Source of the DNA: Actinomycetes bacterium
GTDB lineage: Bacteria; Actinomycetota; Actinomycetes; Propionibacteriales; Propionibacteriaceae
Length of the DNA: 63,341 nucleotides
Direction: 5' to 3'
Assembly: GCA_023460935.1 (NCBI GenBank)
Contig: JAEWOI010000031.1
Span: 1-63,341 of the forward strand
Part shown: positions 31,517-40,340 of the stretch, in pieces
How positions within the stretch are numbered: position 1 is the first letter of the stretch
Layout of the letters: each line of letters starts with the position of its first letter
Position numbers and translations under genes: made by a program
The notes under the pieces: model-generated
Database searches by the model: none
What the model was told of the DNA's origin: nothing
The model's input: the letters and a program-made list of their open reading frames with translations, nothing else

Positions 31517-32956
31517 ATGCGCACGTTCGAAGTCGTCACCTATGGCTGCCAGATGAACGTGCACGACTCCGAGCGCATCTCCGGCGTGCTGGCCGACGCC
31601 GGGTACCTCCCCGCCGAGCCCGGCACCAGGGCCGACCTGGTGGTGTTCAACACGTGTGCGGTACGGGAGAACGCCGACAACCGCCTGTACGGCAACCTCG
31701 GCCACCTCGCCCCCGTGAAATCCGCCCACCCGGGCATGCAGATCGCCGTTGGCGGCTGCATGGCGCAGAAGGACCGCCACGCGGTGGTGGAACGCGCGCC
31801 GTGGGTGGACGTGGTCTTCGGCACCAACAACCTCGGATCGCTGCCGGCACTGCTGGAGCGGGCCAGGGTGCAGCAGGAGGCCCAGGTGGAGATCCTGGAG
31901 TCACTGGAGCGGTTCCCCTCCACTCTGCCGACCCGCCGCGACTCGGCGTATGCAGCCTGGGTCTCGATCAGCGTCGGCTGCAACAACACCTGCACCTTCT
32001 GCATCGTGCCGTCCCTGCGCGGCAAGGAGACCGACCGCCGGCCCGGCGACATCCTGGCGGAGATCCGCGCCCTCGTGGCCGAGGGTGTGCAGGAAGTGAC
32101 CCTGCTGGGCCAGAACGTGAACACCTACGGGGTCGAGTTCGGCGACCGCGGAGCCTTCGCTGCGCTGCTGCGTGCCTGCGGTGAGGTGGAGGGCCTGGAG
32201 CGGGTGCGCTTCACCTCCCCGCACCCGGCGGCCTTCACCGACGACGTCATCGCCGCCATGGCTGAGACCCCCAACGTGATGCCGTCGCTGCACATGCCGC
32301 TGCAGTCCGGCGCCGACGCCGTCCTGAAGGCGATGCGCCGCTCCTACCGGAGCAGCAGGTTCCTCGGCATCCTCGACCGGGTGCGGGCTGCGATCCCGCA
32401 CGCTGCCATCACCACCGACATCATCGTCGGCTTCCCCGGTGAGACCGAGGCCGACTTCCAGGCCACCCTGGACGTGGTGCGCGCCTCCCGGTTCGCAGCG
32501 GCCTTCACCTTCCAGTACTCCATCCGGCCAGGGACGCCGGCGGCCACCATGCCGGACCAGGTGCCGCGCGAGGTCGTCCAGGAGCGCTACGAGCGGCTCA
32601 TCGAGGTGGTGGGCGAGTCGGCCTGGGCGGAGAACTCCAGGCTGGTCGGGCAGCGCGTCGAGGTGCTGTTCGCAGACGGGGAGGGACGCAAGGACGCAGC
32701 CACCCACCGGATGTCGGGACGGGCGCGCGACAACCGGCTGGTGCACGTCAGCGTCCCCTCCGAACCCGACCTGCGGCCGCGGCCGGGGGACATCGGCGAG
32801 GTGGAGGTCACCTACGCCGCACCGCACCACCTCAACGCAGACGCCGGGCTGCTGGCGCTGCGCCGCACCCGCGGCGGCGACGCCTGGGCAGCTCGCCGGG
32901 AGCCGGCCGGTCCCGCGCCCACCGTGCTCGGCCTGCCGAGGCTCGCGCGCGCCTAG
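31517..32956 (+). CDS. miaB: tRNA-2-methylthio-N6-dimethylallyladenosine synthase
   Basis: A 479-residue radical-SAM methylthiotransferase: N-terminal YGCQMNVHDSERI, the cluster GCNNTCTFCIVP, and a C-terminal TRAM domain. It modifies i6A37 to ms2i6A37, acting after MiaA, whose gene lies 0.4 kb downstream. ATG at 31517 is 8 nt after TAAAGT, suggesting a leaderless transcript. A strong bidirectional terminator follows. Confidence 0.96.
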   Translation: MRTFEVVTYGCQMNVHDSERISGVLADAGYLPAEPGTRADLVVFNTCAVRENADNRLYGNLGHLAPVKSAHPGMQIAVGGCMAQKDRHAVVERAPWVDVVFGTNNLGSLPALLERARVQQEAQVEILESLERFPSTLPTRRDSAYAAWVSISVGCNNTCTFCIVPSLRGKETDRRPGDILAEIRALVAEGVQEVTLLGQNVNTYGVEFGDRGAFAALLRACGEVEGLERVRFTSPHPAAFTDDVIAAMAETPNVMPSLHMPLQSGADAVLKAMRRSYRSSRFLGILDRVRAAIPHAAITTDIIVGFPGETEADFQATLDVVRASRFAAAFTFQYSIRPGTPAATMPDQVPREVVQERYERLIEVVGESAWAENSRLVGQRVEVLFADGEGRKDAATHRMSGRARDNRLVHVSVPSEPDLRPRPGDIGEVEVTYAAPHHLNADAGLLALRRTRGGDAWAARREPAGPAPTVLGLPRLARA

Positions 32957-32966
32957 CGCGCACAGG

Positions 32967-33002
32967 CCGAGGGGCCGGCCCGTTTGCTGGCCGACCCCTC
33001 GG
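32967..33002. terminator. Bidirectional intrinsic terminator
   Basis: CCGAGGGGCCGGCC (32967-32980) pairs with GGCCGACCCCTCGG (32989-33002) with one mismatch and an 8-nt loop, followed by TTTCG. It lies between miaB and the convergent antitoxin-like gene. Confidence 0.85.
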
Positions 33003-33053
33003 TTTCGTCGGATTGCGGGAAGTGGTCCCGCGCCAGATCAGTGGATCCCGGAT

Positions 33054-33236
33054 TCAGCGCGCTGTGTCAGCAGTCGCACCCAGGCTGTCCTTCACGAAGG
33101 CCTGGGCCTGGTCCACCTGGGCCGCGTACTGGCCGCCGGTCTTGTCATCGAGAAAGTCGCCGACCTGGTCGACGGCTCCTGCGATCTCAGTCTCGTGGCC
33201 GGCCACGGCACCCTTGATCTGTTCGACGATGTCCAT
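33054..33236 (-). CDS. Rv0909/MT0933-like antitoxin-family small protein
   Basis: A 60-residue, acidic, helical protein (EIAGAVDQVGDFLDDKTGGQ, YAAQVDQAQAFVKDSL) matching the MT0933_antitox family pattern in length and the D-K-T-G-G/Q-Y-A core. Named antitoxin from Mycobacterium Rv0909-Rv0910, but here no toxin gene is adjacent, so a stress or structural role is equally possible. ATG at 33236 has AAGGAGG 4 nt upstream. Confidence 0.75.
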   Translation of the reverse strand: MDIVEQIKGAVAGHETEIAGAVDQVGDFLDDKTGGQYAAQVDQAQAFVKDSLGATADTAR

Positions 33237-33346
33237 GCGACCTCCTTCCTGATCCGGCGCCGAGCCTCTCTCGGCAGTGGCCTCCATTGTGCGTCCGCGA
33301 TGCGCCGGTGCCAAGCGCCTGCCCGAGGACTGGGAGAATGTGGGCC

Positions 33347-34285
33347 GTGAGCATCCCGCTGGTGGCCCTCAACGGCCCTACCGCGAGCGGCAAGACCGCC
33401 GTTGCCGTAGCCGTGGCGCGGGAACTGGCCGCGTCCGGGATCGCAGCCGAGGTGGTGAACGCCGACTCGATGCTGGTCTACCGCGGCATGGACATCGGCA
33501 CGGCCAAGCCCACGCCGGCCGAGCGCGCCGGGATCCCGCACCACCTGATCGACATCCTCGACGTCACCGAGAGCGCCAGCGTCGCCGACTTCCAGGGGCT
33601 GGCCCGGCGAGCCGTGGCCGACTGCAGGGCGCGTGGGGTGGTGCCGTTGCTGGCCGGCGGGTCGGCGCTCTATGTCCACGCCATCGTCGACGACTTCCGG
33701 TTCCCCGGCACCGACGCCGGCGTGCGGGCGCGCCTGGAGGCGGAACTGGAGCAGGTCGGAGCCGAGGCACTGCACCGCCGCCTGGCCGCACTCGACCCGG
33801 CCGCAGCGGCCGGCATCCTGCCCGGGAACGCCCGCCGCACCGTCCGTGCGCTCGAGGTCATCGAGTTGACCGGGAGCTACACCTCGACCCTGCCCGCCTG
33901 GCGGTACGCACTGGGCGAAGTGGTGCAGTTCGGGCTGGAGGTGCCACGGGACCTGCTCGACGCCAGGATCGCACAGCGGGTCGACCGGATGTGGGCCGAC
34001 GGACTCGTGGCCGAGGTCGAGGCCCTGGTGGCGCGCGGCCTGCGCTCGGGACGGACCGCTGCCAGGGCCCTGGGCTATCGGCAGGTGCTGGCTCAGCTCG
34101 ACGGTGAGCTCACCGAGCCTGAGGCGCGGCAGGCGACGGTGGCCGGCACCCGCCGGTTCGCCCGCAAGCAGCTGGGCTGGTTCCGGCGCGACCCGCGGAT
34201 CAGCTGGCTGCCGGCGGAGTCGCCCGAGGCCACCGCGGCCAGCGTCGGGGAGATCGTGTCCGCGGTGCGGGGTATCGTGCGGTGA
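33347..34285 (+). CDS. miaA: tRNA dimethylallyltransferase
   Basis: A 312-residue DMAPP:tRNA transferase modifying A37. P-loop GPTASGKT at residues 9-16, DSMLVYRGMDIGTAKP, and the tRNA-binding GYRQVL...RRFARKQLGWFRRD. GTG at 33347 has GAGAAT 7 nt upstream; the longer in-frame start at 33287 is unlikely. Its TGA overlaps the dapF start. With miaB it completes ms2i6A37. Confidence 0.95.
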   Translation: MSIPLVALNGPTASGKTAVAVAVARELAASGIAAEVVNADSMLVYRGMDIGTAKPTPAERAGIPHHLIDILDVTESASVADFQGLARRAVADCRARGVVPLLAGGSALYVHAIVDDFRFPGTDAGVRARLEAELEQVGAEALHRRLAALDPAAAAGILPGNARRTVRALEVIELTGSYTSTLPAWRYALGEVVQFGLEVPRDLLDARIAQRVDRMWADGLVAEVEALVARGLRSGRTAARALGYRQVLAQLDGELTEPEARQATVAGTRRFARKQLGWFRRDPRISWLPAESPEATAASVGEIVSAVRGIVR

Positions 34286-35094
34286 TGCGCACGATCGACT
34301 TCGCCAAGGGCCACGGCACCCGCAACGACTTCGTGCTGCTCGCCGACCCGGACAACCTGCTCGACCTGGATGACGACCAGGTCCGGTTCCTGTGCGACCG
34401 CCGCGCAGGGATCGGCGGCGACGGCGTGCTGCGCGCGGTCCGTGCCGGCCTCGTGCCGGAGTGGGACGGTCCCGGGGACGTGTGGTTCATGGACTACCGC
34501 AACGCTGACGGCTCGATCGCCGAGATGTGCGGCAACGGCCTGCGGGTCTTCCTGCGCTACCTGGAGGAGGAGGGGCTGGTCACCGGGCCGAAGGCTGCCG
34601 TTGCGACCAGGGCCGGGCTGCGCTCGGGGACCTTCGGCCCCGACGGCAGGATCTCGGTGACGATGGGCCCGGTGCAACTCGGCGGCGAGGTCACGGTGGA
34701 GGCCGACGGGCGCAGCTGGCCGGCCCGCTGCGTCGAAGTGGGCAACCCCCACGCGGTGGTGCTGCTGGGCTCAGAGGCTGAGCTGGCCGGGCTCGACCTG
34801 TCCCGGCCGCCAACCTGGTTCCCGTCCGGGACCTTCCCCGCCGGCGCCAACGTCGAGTTCGTCGTCCGCCGCGCACCCGGGCGGATCCGCCTGCGCGTCC
34901 ACGAACGCGGCGTGGGCGAGACCAGCTCCTGCGGCACCGGTGCCGTCGCTGCGGCAGCGGCGATGGCCGACGCCGGGAGCTACACCATCCAGGTGCCCGG
35001 CGGCACGCTGGAGGTCGACCTGTCCGGACCAGAAGCACTGCTCACCGGACCCGCGGTGGTCGTGGCGCGCGGTACCTGCACCCTGCAAAGCTGA
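34285..35094 (+). CDS. dapF: Diaminopimelate epimerase
   Basis: A 269-residue epimerase converting LL- to meso-diaminopimelate for lysine and peptidoglycan. Catalytic cysteines lie in AEMCGNGLRV and SSCGTGAVAA. Starts at ATG 34285, sharing a base with the miaA stop (TGATG); the preceding GTG at 34282 is an alternative. An internal TATCGT at 34273-34278 could give it an extra leaderless promoter. Confidence 0.95.
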   Translation: MRTIDFAKGHGTRNDFVLLADPDNLLDLDDDQVRFLCDRRAGIGGDGVLRAVRAGLVPEWDGPGDVWFMDYRNADGSIAEMCGNGLRVFLRYLEEEGLVTGPKAAVATRAGLRSGTFGPDGRISVTMGPVQLGGEVTVEADGRSWPARCVEVGNPHAVVLLGSEAELAGLDLSRPPTWFPSGTFPAGANVEFVVRRAPGRIRLRVHERGVGETSSCGTGAVAAAAAMADAGSYTIQVPGGTLEVDLSGPEALLTGPAVVVARGTCTLQS

Positions 35095-35101
35095 GAGGGC
35101 C

Positions 35102-36514
35102 ATGACGTACGAACCCTGGGAAGCAGATCCAGAAGAGCTCGACCCCGACGGCGCCCAGCAGGACCTGGCCGACCGGCTGTCACTGCGCCGGGTCGCCGGC
35201 ATGTCCACCCAGCTGGCCGACATCAGCGAGGTCGAGTACCGCGAGCTCCAGCTCGAGCGGGTGGTGCTGGTGAGCGTGTGGACCACCGGCAGCGAGGTGG
35301 ACGCCGACAACGCGATGGCCGAGCTGAAGCTGCTCGCAGAGACCGCGGGGTCCCAGGTGCTGGAAGGGCTCGTGCAGCGCCGCAGCACCCCCGACCCGGC
35401 CACGTTCATCGGCCGCGGCAAGGTCGACGAGGTGCGCCAGGTGGTGATCGCAACGGGGGCCGACACCGTGATCTGCGACGGTGAGCTCGAGCCCGCCCAG
35501 CTGCGCAACCTCGAGGACCGGGTGGGCGTGAAGGTGATCGACCGCACCGCCCTGATCCTGGACATCTTCGCCTCGCACGCCAAGAGCGCGGAGGGCAAGG
35601 CCCAGGTGGAGCTGGCCCAGCTGCAGTACCTGCGGCAACGCCTGCGTGGCTGGGGCGGCAACCTGTCCCGCCAGGCCGGCGGCCGGGCCGCAGCCGGCGC
35701 CGGCATCGGCGGCCGCGGACCGGGTGAGACGAAGATAGAGACCGACCGGCGCCGCATCAAGACCCGCATCGCCGTGCTCCGCCGGCGACTCCGGGAGCTG
35801 GAGTCGGTGCGCGAGACCAAGCGCGCCCAGCGCGGCCGCAACCAGGTGCCCAGCGTGGCCATCGTCGGCTACACCAACGCAGGCAAGAGCTCGCTGCTCA
35901 ACCGGCTCACCGGCGCCGGAGTGCTCGTCGAGGACGCGCTGTTCGCGACGCTCGACCCCACCACCAGGCGCGCCGAGACCGCGGACGGCAGGGTGTTCAC
36001 CCTCACCGACACGGTCGGCTTCATCCGCCACCTGCCCCACGACCTCGTGGAGGCCTTCCGCTCCACCCTTGAAGAGTCTGTGCTGGCCGACCTGCTGCTG
36101 CACGTCGTGGACGGCTCCGATCCCGACCCGTTCGGCCAGGTGGCTGCCGTCCGGGAGGTGCTGACCGACATCGGGGCGGCCGACGTGCCCGAGCAACTGG
36201 TGGTGAACAAGGTCGACGCCGCCGAACCGGACACCGTGCTTGCGCTGCGGGGACGCTACCCGGATGCGCTGTTCGTCTCCGCCCGCACCGGGGCCGGAAT
36301 AGCGGAACTGAACGCACGCCTTGAGCAACGGCTGCCGCGGCCGGCGGTGGAGGTGCGGGCGCTGGTGCCTTACGACCGCGGTGACCTGATCAACCGGATC
36401 CACACCAGCGGGGAGTTCGTCAGCAGCGAGCACACCGCAGACGGCACGCTCGTGGTGGCCCGGGTCCACGCCGACCTCGCCGGAGAGCTGAGCCGCTACG
36501 CCACCGATGCCTGA
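35102..36514 (+). CDS. hflX: GTPase HflX
   Basis: A 470-residue ribosome-associated GTPase. N-terminal HflX domain (FIGRGKVDEVRQ, LILDIFASHA), a central glycine-rich segment GGRGPGETKIETDRR, then the G domain with GYTNAGKSSL, DTVGFI and VVNKVD. It splits stalled or hibernating ribosomes. ATG at 35102 lies 7 nt after dapF with GAGAGGG upstream. Operon miaA-dapF-hflX-dinG; its 3' end overlaps dinG by 8 nt. Confidence 0.95.
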   Translation: MTYEPWEADPEELDPDGAQQDLADRLSLRRVAGMSTQLADISEVEYRELQLERVVLVSVWTTGSEVDADNAMAELKLLAETAGSQVLEGLVQRRSTPDPATFIGRGKVDEVRQVVIATGADTVICDGELEPAQLRNLEDRVGVKVIDRTALILDIFASHAKSAEGKAQVELAQLQYLRQRLRGWGGNLSRQAGGRAAAGAGIGGRGPGETKIETDRRRIKTRIAVLRRRLRELESVRETKRAQRGRNQVPSVAIVGYTNAGKSSLLNRLTGAGVLVEDALFATLDPTTRRAETADGRVFTLTDTVGFIRHLPHDLVEAFRSTLEESVLADLLLHVVDGSDPDPFGQVAAVREVLTDIGAADVPEQLVVNKVDAAEPDTVLALRGRYPDALFVSARTGAGIAELNARLEQRLPRPAVEVRALVPYDRGDLINRIHTSGEFVSSEHTADGTLVVARVHADLAGELSRYATDA

Positions 36515-38477
36515 GGGCCCGCCGGAGGGCGGTGGGCCGGCGCTGGCCGGGCGCATCCTTGAGGCCGCCGTGGCAGCGATCGGGGGCCAGCCACGGGCCG
36601 GCCAGGTGCGGATGGCGGAAGAGGTGGCGCGCACGCTCGCCTCCGGCGAGCACGTGCTCGTGCAGGCCGGCACGGGCACCGGCAAGTCGTTGGGCTACCT
36701 GGCCCCGGCGCTGGCGAGCCTGGTGGAGAACCCCGGTTCGCGGGTGGTGGTAGCCACTGCGACGCTCGCGCTGCAGGCCCAGCTCGCCAACAAGGACATC
36801 CCCGCCGCGGTTGCGGCCTGCGAGCAGGTGGCCGGCGAACGGGTCAGCCACGCCGTGCTGAAGGGCCGCAGCAACTACGCGTGCCTGCTGCGCGTGCGCG
36901 ACGGCCAGGGCGCCGAGCAGGAGGCCCTGCTTCCCGAGCCGGGGGAGTCGACCGGGCTGGGCGCCGAGGTGGTCGCGCTGCGGCGCTGGGCAGAGGAGGA
37001 GGCTGCCGCGGGCTCGCTGGCCGACCGCGACGACGCCCCTGCCCACACCCCGCTGGCCTGGGCCCAGGTCTCGGTGCCGGTGCGCGAGTGCCTGGGCGTG
37101 CAGCGCTGCCCGTACGGCCTGGAATGCCTGGTGGAGAAGTCCCGCGACCGCGCCCGGGACAGCCGGCTGGTCGTGACGAACCACGCGCTGCTGGCGATCG
37201 ACGCGCTGCACGGCGGCACAGCGCTGCCCGAGTTCGACGCACTGGTGATCGACGAGGCGCACGAGCTCGTGACCCGCGTCACCGGTGCGGCCTCGGTGGA
37301 ACTGAGCCCCCAGCAGGTGGAGCGCGTGGCCAGGCGTTGCCTGACGTGGCTCAGCGACGAGGTCGGCCTCGCCTTCCTCGAGGCGGCGGACACGCTGCAG
37401 CTGGGCCTGGACGCCGGGGAGGCCGGCCGGCTCACCGAGCCCGAGGCGGAGGTACTGACAGCGCTGCGCAGCGTACGGGCGGCAGCGAGGGCCGCGGTCA
37501 GCGGACTCGCCGGGGGCAAGGAGGACGAGACGGACCGCAGGCAGGCCCAGGCCGCTGCCCAGGAGGTCTTCGACGTGGCCGAGCGGATGGCCCGGCTGGA
37601 CGAGCGCGACGTGGTGTGGGTGTCGGAGTCGGAACGGTTCGGCAGGCAGGTGAACTGCGCACCGCTCTCGGTGGCAGAGCTCCTCCGCGACCACGTGTTC
37701 GCCAGCTACCCGGTGGTGCTCACTTCGGCAACGCTGAAGATCGGTGGGGACTTCGCTGCGGTGGCGGCGACCATGGGGCTGGACGGCGGCAGCGATGGCG
37801 GCACCTGGCGGGGCGTTGACGTCGGTTCGCCCTTCGACTACCGCAACCAGGGCATCCTTTACGTCGCGAAGCACCTGCCGCCGCCGGGCAGGGACGGGAT
37901 CGGGCCGCAGGTGCTGGCCGAGATCGCGGAGCTGCTGTGGGCGGCCGACGGCCGCACGCTCGGGCTGTTCGCCTCCCAGCGGGCTGCCGAGGCCGCGGCC
38001 CGGTACTGCCGTGAACACGTGCCCGAACGACTGGTGCTCTGCCAGGGCGACGCCCACCTGGCGAGGCTGACCACTGAGTTCGTCAGCGACCCGGAGGCCA
38101 GCCTGTTCGGCACGCTCTCCCTGTGGCAGGGCATCGATGTCCCCGGTGACACCTGCCGGCTGGTGATCATCGACAAGATCCCGTTCCCGCGCCCCGACGA
38201 CCCGTTGCTGCAGGCCAGGCAGAAGGCGGTCGCCGACGCCGGCGGCAACGGCTTCATGGCGGTGGCAGCCACCCACGCCGGGCTGCTGCTCGCCCAGGGC
38301 TCGGGCCGGCTGATCCGCACCCTCACCGACCGTGGCGTGGTGGCGGTGCTCGACCCGCGCCTGGTCACCGCGCGCTACGGCACGTTCCTGAAGGCATCGA
38401 TGCCGGACTTCTGGATGACCACGGACACAGAGACCGCGATCGGCGCCCTGCGCCGCCTCGGCGCCCGGACGTCCTGA
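36507..38477 (+). CDS. dinG: DinG-family Fe-S DNA helicase
   Basis: A 656-residue XPD/DinG-type superfamily-2 helicase. Walker A QAGTGTGKSLGYL near residue 55, DEAH box VIDEAHELV, and four Fe-S cysteines: one in NYACLL and three in ECLGVQRCPYGLEC. Motif VI appears as AQGSGRLIRT. It unwinds forked DNA in repair. No LexA box precedes it; it is co-expressed from the miaA operon, in contrast to SOS-regulated E. coli dinG. ATG at 36507. Confidence 0.92.
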   Translation: MPEGPPEGGGPALAGRILEAAVAAIGGQPRAGQVRMAEEVARTLASGEHVLVQAGTGTGKSLGYLAPALASLVENPGSRVVVATATLALQAQLANKDIPAAVAACEQVAGERVSHAVLKGRSNYACLLRVRDGQGAEQEALLPEPGESTGLGAEVVALRRWAEEEAAAGSLADRDDAPAHTPLAWAQVSVPVRECLGVQRCPYGLECLVEKSRDRARDSRLVVTNHALLAIDALHGGTALPEFDALVIDEAHELVTRVTGAASVELSPQQVERVARRCLTWLSDEVGLAFLEAADTLQLGLDAGEAGRLTEPEAEVLTALRSVRAAARAAVSGLAGGKEDETDRRQAQAAAQEVFDVAERMARLDERDVVWVSESERFGRQVNCAPLSVAELLRDHVFASYPVVLTSATLKIGGDFAAVAATMGLDGGSDGGTWRGVDVGSPFDYRNQGILYVAKHLPPPGRDGIGPQVLAEIAELLWAADGRTLGLFASQRAAEAAARYCREHVPERLVLCQGDAHLARLTTEFVSDPEASLFGTLSLWQGIDVPGDTCRLVIIDKIPFPRPDDPLLQARQKAVADAGGNGFMAVAATHAGLLLAQGSGRLIRTLTDRGVVAVLDPRLVTARYGTFLKASMPDFWMTTDTETAIGALRRLGARTS

Positions 38478-38486
38478 GCGGTGGGT

Positions 38487-39095
38487 TCAGGAGGCCGGCA
38501 CATTGTCCGTGACGTCGGCGTACGTGGCCTCGCCCGGCAGCTCGGCCGGGGCGTAGCAGAGCCGTACCACCCCGGTCGGGAACACAGCTGAGCGCAACAG
38601 GCGCAGTGGCTGCAACCCGGCGTCCTCGCGGAAGAGCCGGGCCCCGGTCGCAGCCACCACCGGGTGCACCAGCAGCCGGAGCTCATCGAGCAGTCCGGCG
38701 GCCAGGAGTTGCTGCACGATCGAGATCGACCCGGCCACCAGCACCCTGCCCACGTCCGGGGAGGACCGGAGCTGGGCCACGGTGCCGAGCACATCCGGGG
38801 TGCGCTCGGCGTTTCGCCAGCCCAGCTCCTGCGTGCCGCGGGTGGCCACGATCTTGCGCAGGTCGCCCAGTCGCCTGGCGAAGGGGGCGTCCTCACCACC
38901 GGCGGCCTCCCGGTCGGGCCAGGCGCCGGCGAAGCTGTCGTAGGTCTTCCGGCCGAGGAGCAGCACGTCGACGCCGGTGTAGTCCTCGTCCACGGCGGCG
39001 CCCATCGCGTCGTCGAAGTAGGGGAAGTGCCAGTGGGGGTCGACCTCGGCCACTCCGTCGAGGGAGAGGAACATGGTGGAGACGATGGTTGCCAC
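38487..39095 (-). CDS. RibD C-terminal/dihydrofolate-reductase-like protein
   Basis: A 202-residue protein of the RibD_C family (MATIVSTMFLSLDGVAEVD, LLLGRKTYDSFAGAW, VAGSISIVQQLL). Such proteins have a DHFR fold and bind NADPH; most single-domain actinobacterial members are of unknown substrate. It starts with GTG at 39095. It is convergent with dinG (9-nt gap) and downstream of the DUF167 gene on the same strand. Confidence 0.85.
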   Translation of the reverse strand: MATIVSTMFLSLDGVAEVDPHWHFPYFDDAMGAAVDEDYTGVDVLLLGRKTYDSFAGAWPDREAAGGEDAPFARRLGDLRKIVATRGTQELGWRNAERTPDVLGTVAQLRSSPDVGRVLVAGSISIVQQLLAAGLLDELRLLVHPVVAATGARLFREDAGLQPLRLLRSAVFPTGVVRLCYAPAELPGEATYADVTDNVPAS

Positions 39096-39107
39096 CGCAC
39101 CAACCTG

Positions 39108-39323
39108 TCAGGCGCCGAGCAGCTCCTGGAAGCGCCCGGCCAGCTCCTCGGGCAGTTCTACCGCCTTGGTGCGGCTGGTCGCGCCACTGACCAGGGTGAC
39201 GTCCCCGGGCCGGCAGCCCAGTGCTGCGGCCAGGGCCCGCAGCGCAGCCGCAGTGGCCCGGCCGTCGACTGCCGGTGCCTGCACCGCCACGACCAGCGCG
39301 TTCTCCCCGTACCGGCCACCCAC
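39108..39323 (-). CDS. DUF167 (YggU-like) protein, start unclear
   Basis: The C-terminal 71 residues (GDVTLVSGATSRTKAVELP) match the DUF167 family. The conserved N-terminal RVKPGAGRTRVGGRYG continues upstream in frame to about 39357, but no ATG, GTG or TTG occurs there before the lexA stop region; the first standard start is GTG at 39323, which removes the first conserved strand. Either an ATC codon near 39366 or 39354 initiates, the gene is 5'-damaged, or a base error exists. It follows lexA on the same strand, 47 nt after it. Confidence 0.65.
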   Translation of the reverse strand: MGGRYGENALVVAVQAPAVDGRATAAALRALAAALGCRPGDVTLVSGATSRTKAVELPEELAGRFQELLGA

Positions 39324-39370
39324 CCGGGTGCGGCCCGCGCCGGGCTTGACGCGGATCTGTGCCCGGATGG

Positions 39371-40132
39371 CTAGACCCGCCGCAGCACGGCTACGACCTT
39401 GCCGAGGATGGATGCCTCGTTGCCGTCGATGGGCTCATAGGCCGGGTTGTGGGGCAGCAGCCAGACCTGGCCAGGCGTGCGCCGGAACGTCTTGACGGTG
39501 GCCTCGTCGCCCAGGAGCGCGGCGACGATGTCGCCGTTCACGGCGTCGGGCTGCTGCCGGACGACCACGTAGTCGCCGTCGCAGATCGCGGCCTCGACCA
39601 TCGAGTCGCCCCGCACCTCGAGCAGGAACAGCGTGCCCTCCCCGACCAGCTGCCGGGGCAGCGCGAACACGTCCTCGACAGCCTGCTCGGCGAGGATCGG
39701 CCCACCGGCAGCGATCCGGCCGAGGATGGGCACCTCTACCGCAGGGGCGGACGGAGCCGGCAGGTCGGGCTCGACGGGCTGCGCTTCCGGTGCCGGTGCA
39801 AGGGAGTCCGGCAGCCGCACCATCAGGGCGCGCGGCCGGTGGGGGTCACGGACGAGGAAGCCCTTGGCCTGCAGGACCTTCAGCTGGTGGGCGGCTGAGG
39901 ACGACGAGGCCAGGCCCGCCCGGTCCGCGATCTCCCTGATGCTCGGCGGGTAGCCCTGCTCAGCGAACGCGTCGCGGATCACCTCGAGGATGCGCCGCTG
40001 CCGCGGGGTCAGGCCTTCGGCGTCGGCCGGCCCGTCCGGCAGCTGGCTCACCTTGGTGCCCAGCTGGCGGGCGATGTCTTCCCTGCTCGGCCGGCCACGC
40101 TTGCGTGCCGGAGGTTCTGCCTTCCTTGCCAT
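39371..40132 (-). CDS. lexA: LexA repressor
   Basis: A 253-residue SOS repressor. Winged HTH (PPSIREIADRAGLASSSSAA), Ala-Gly cleavage site in GRIAAGGPI, catalytic Ser in RGDSMVEAA and Lys in DEATVKTF. A Pro/Ala-rich hinge lengthens it relative to E. coli. ATG 40132 is supported by a complete leaderless promoter: TTGAAT (40168-40163) and TAGTTT (40145-40140) spaced 17 nt, then 7 nt to ATG. A LexA box overlaps its -35, giving autorepression. Confidence 0.97.
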   Translation of the reverse strand: MARKAEPPARKRGRPSREDIARQLGTKVSQLPDGPADAEGLTPRQRRILEVIRDAFAEQGYPPSIREIADRAGLASSSSAAHQLKVLQAKGFLVRDPHRPRALMVRLPDSLAPAPEAQPVEPDLPAPSAPAVEVPILGRIAAGGPILAEQAVEDVFALPRQLVGEGTLFLLEVRGDSMVEAAICDGDYVVVRQQPDAVNGDIVAALLGDEATVKTFRRTPGQVWLLPHNPAYEPIDGNEASILGKVVAVLRRV

Positions 40133-40164
40133 GCACAGCAAACTAGCGGCAGCGGCGGGTGGAT

Positions 40165-40180
40165 TCAAACACCTGTTCGA
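40165..40180. promoter_or_regulatory. LexA box at the lexA promoter
   Basis: TCAAACACCTGTTCGA matches the consensus at 11 of 12 positions (A for G in the first arm). It overlaps the -35 hexamer of the lexA promoter on the minus strand. Confidence 0.85.
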
Positions 40181-40249
40181 TGCGTGTTGCGGCGCGTGGG
40201 GGAAGTGTCGGATGGAGGTGTTTGGCTGTTACCGAGCCGGCGACACGGG

Positions 40250-40265
40250 GCGAACAATTGTTCGA
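40250..40265. promoter_or_regulatory. LexA box in the lexA/SOS-gene divergent region
   Basis: GCGAACAATTGTTCGA matches the consensus at 11 of 12 positions. It lies 7 nt upstream of the -35 of the plus-strand gene at 40341. Confidence 0.85.
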
Positions 40266-40271
40266 ATCTGC

Positions 40272-40321
40272 TTGATCGTGGCGCCGGACTGGGGTAGAAA
40301 CGGTATCGAACACCTGTTCGA
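40272..40321 (+). promoter_or_regulatory. SOS promoter with perfect LexA box
   Basis: TTGATC (40272-40277), 17 nt, then TAGAAA (40295-40300) form a near-consensus promoter. A perfect LexA box, TCGAACACCTGTTCGA, lies at 40306-40321 over the predicted transcription start, where it would repress strongly. Confidence 0.85.
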
Positions 40322-40340
40322 CAGATAGAAGGAGGCGGCC

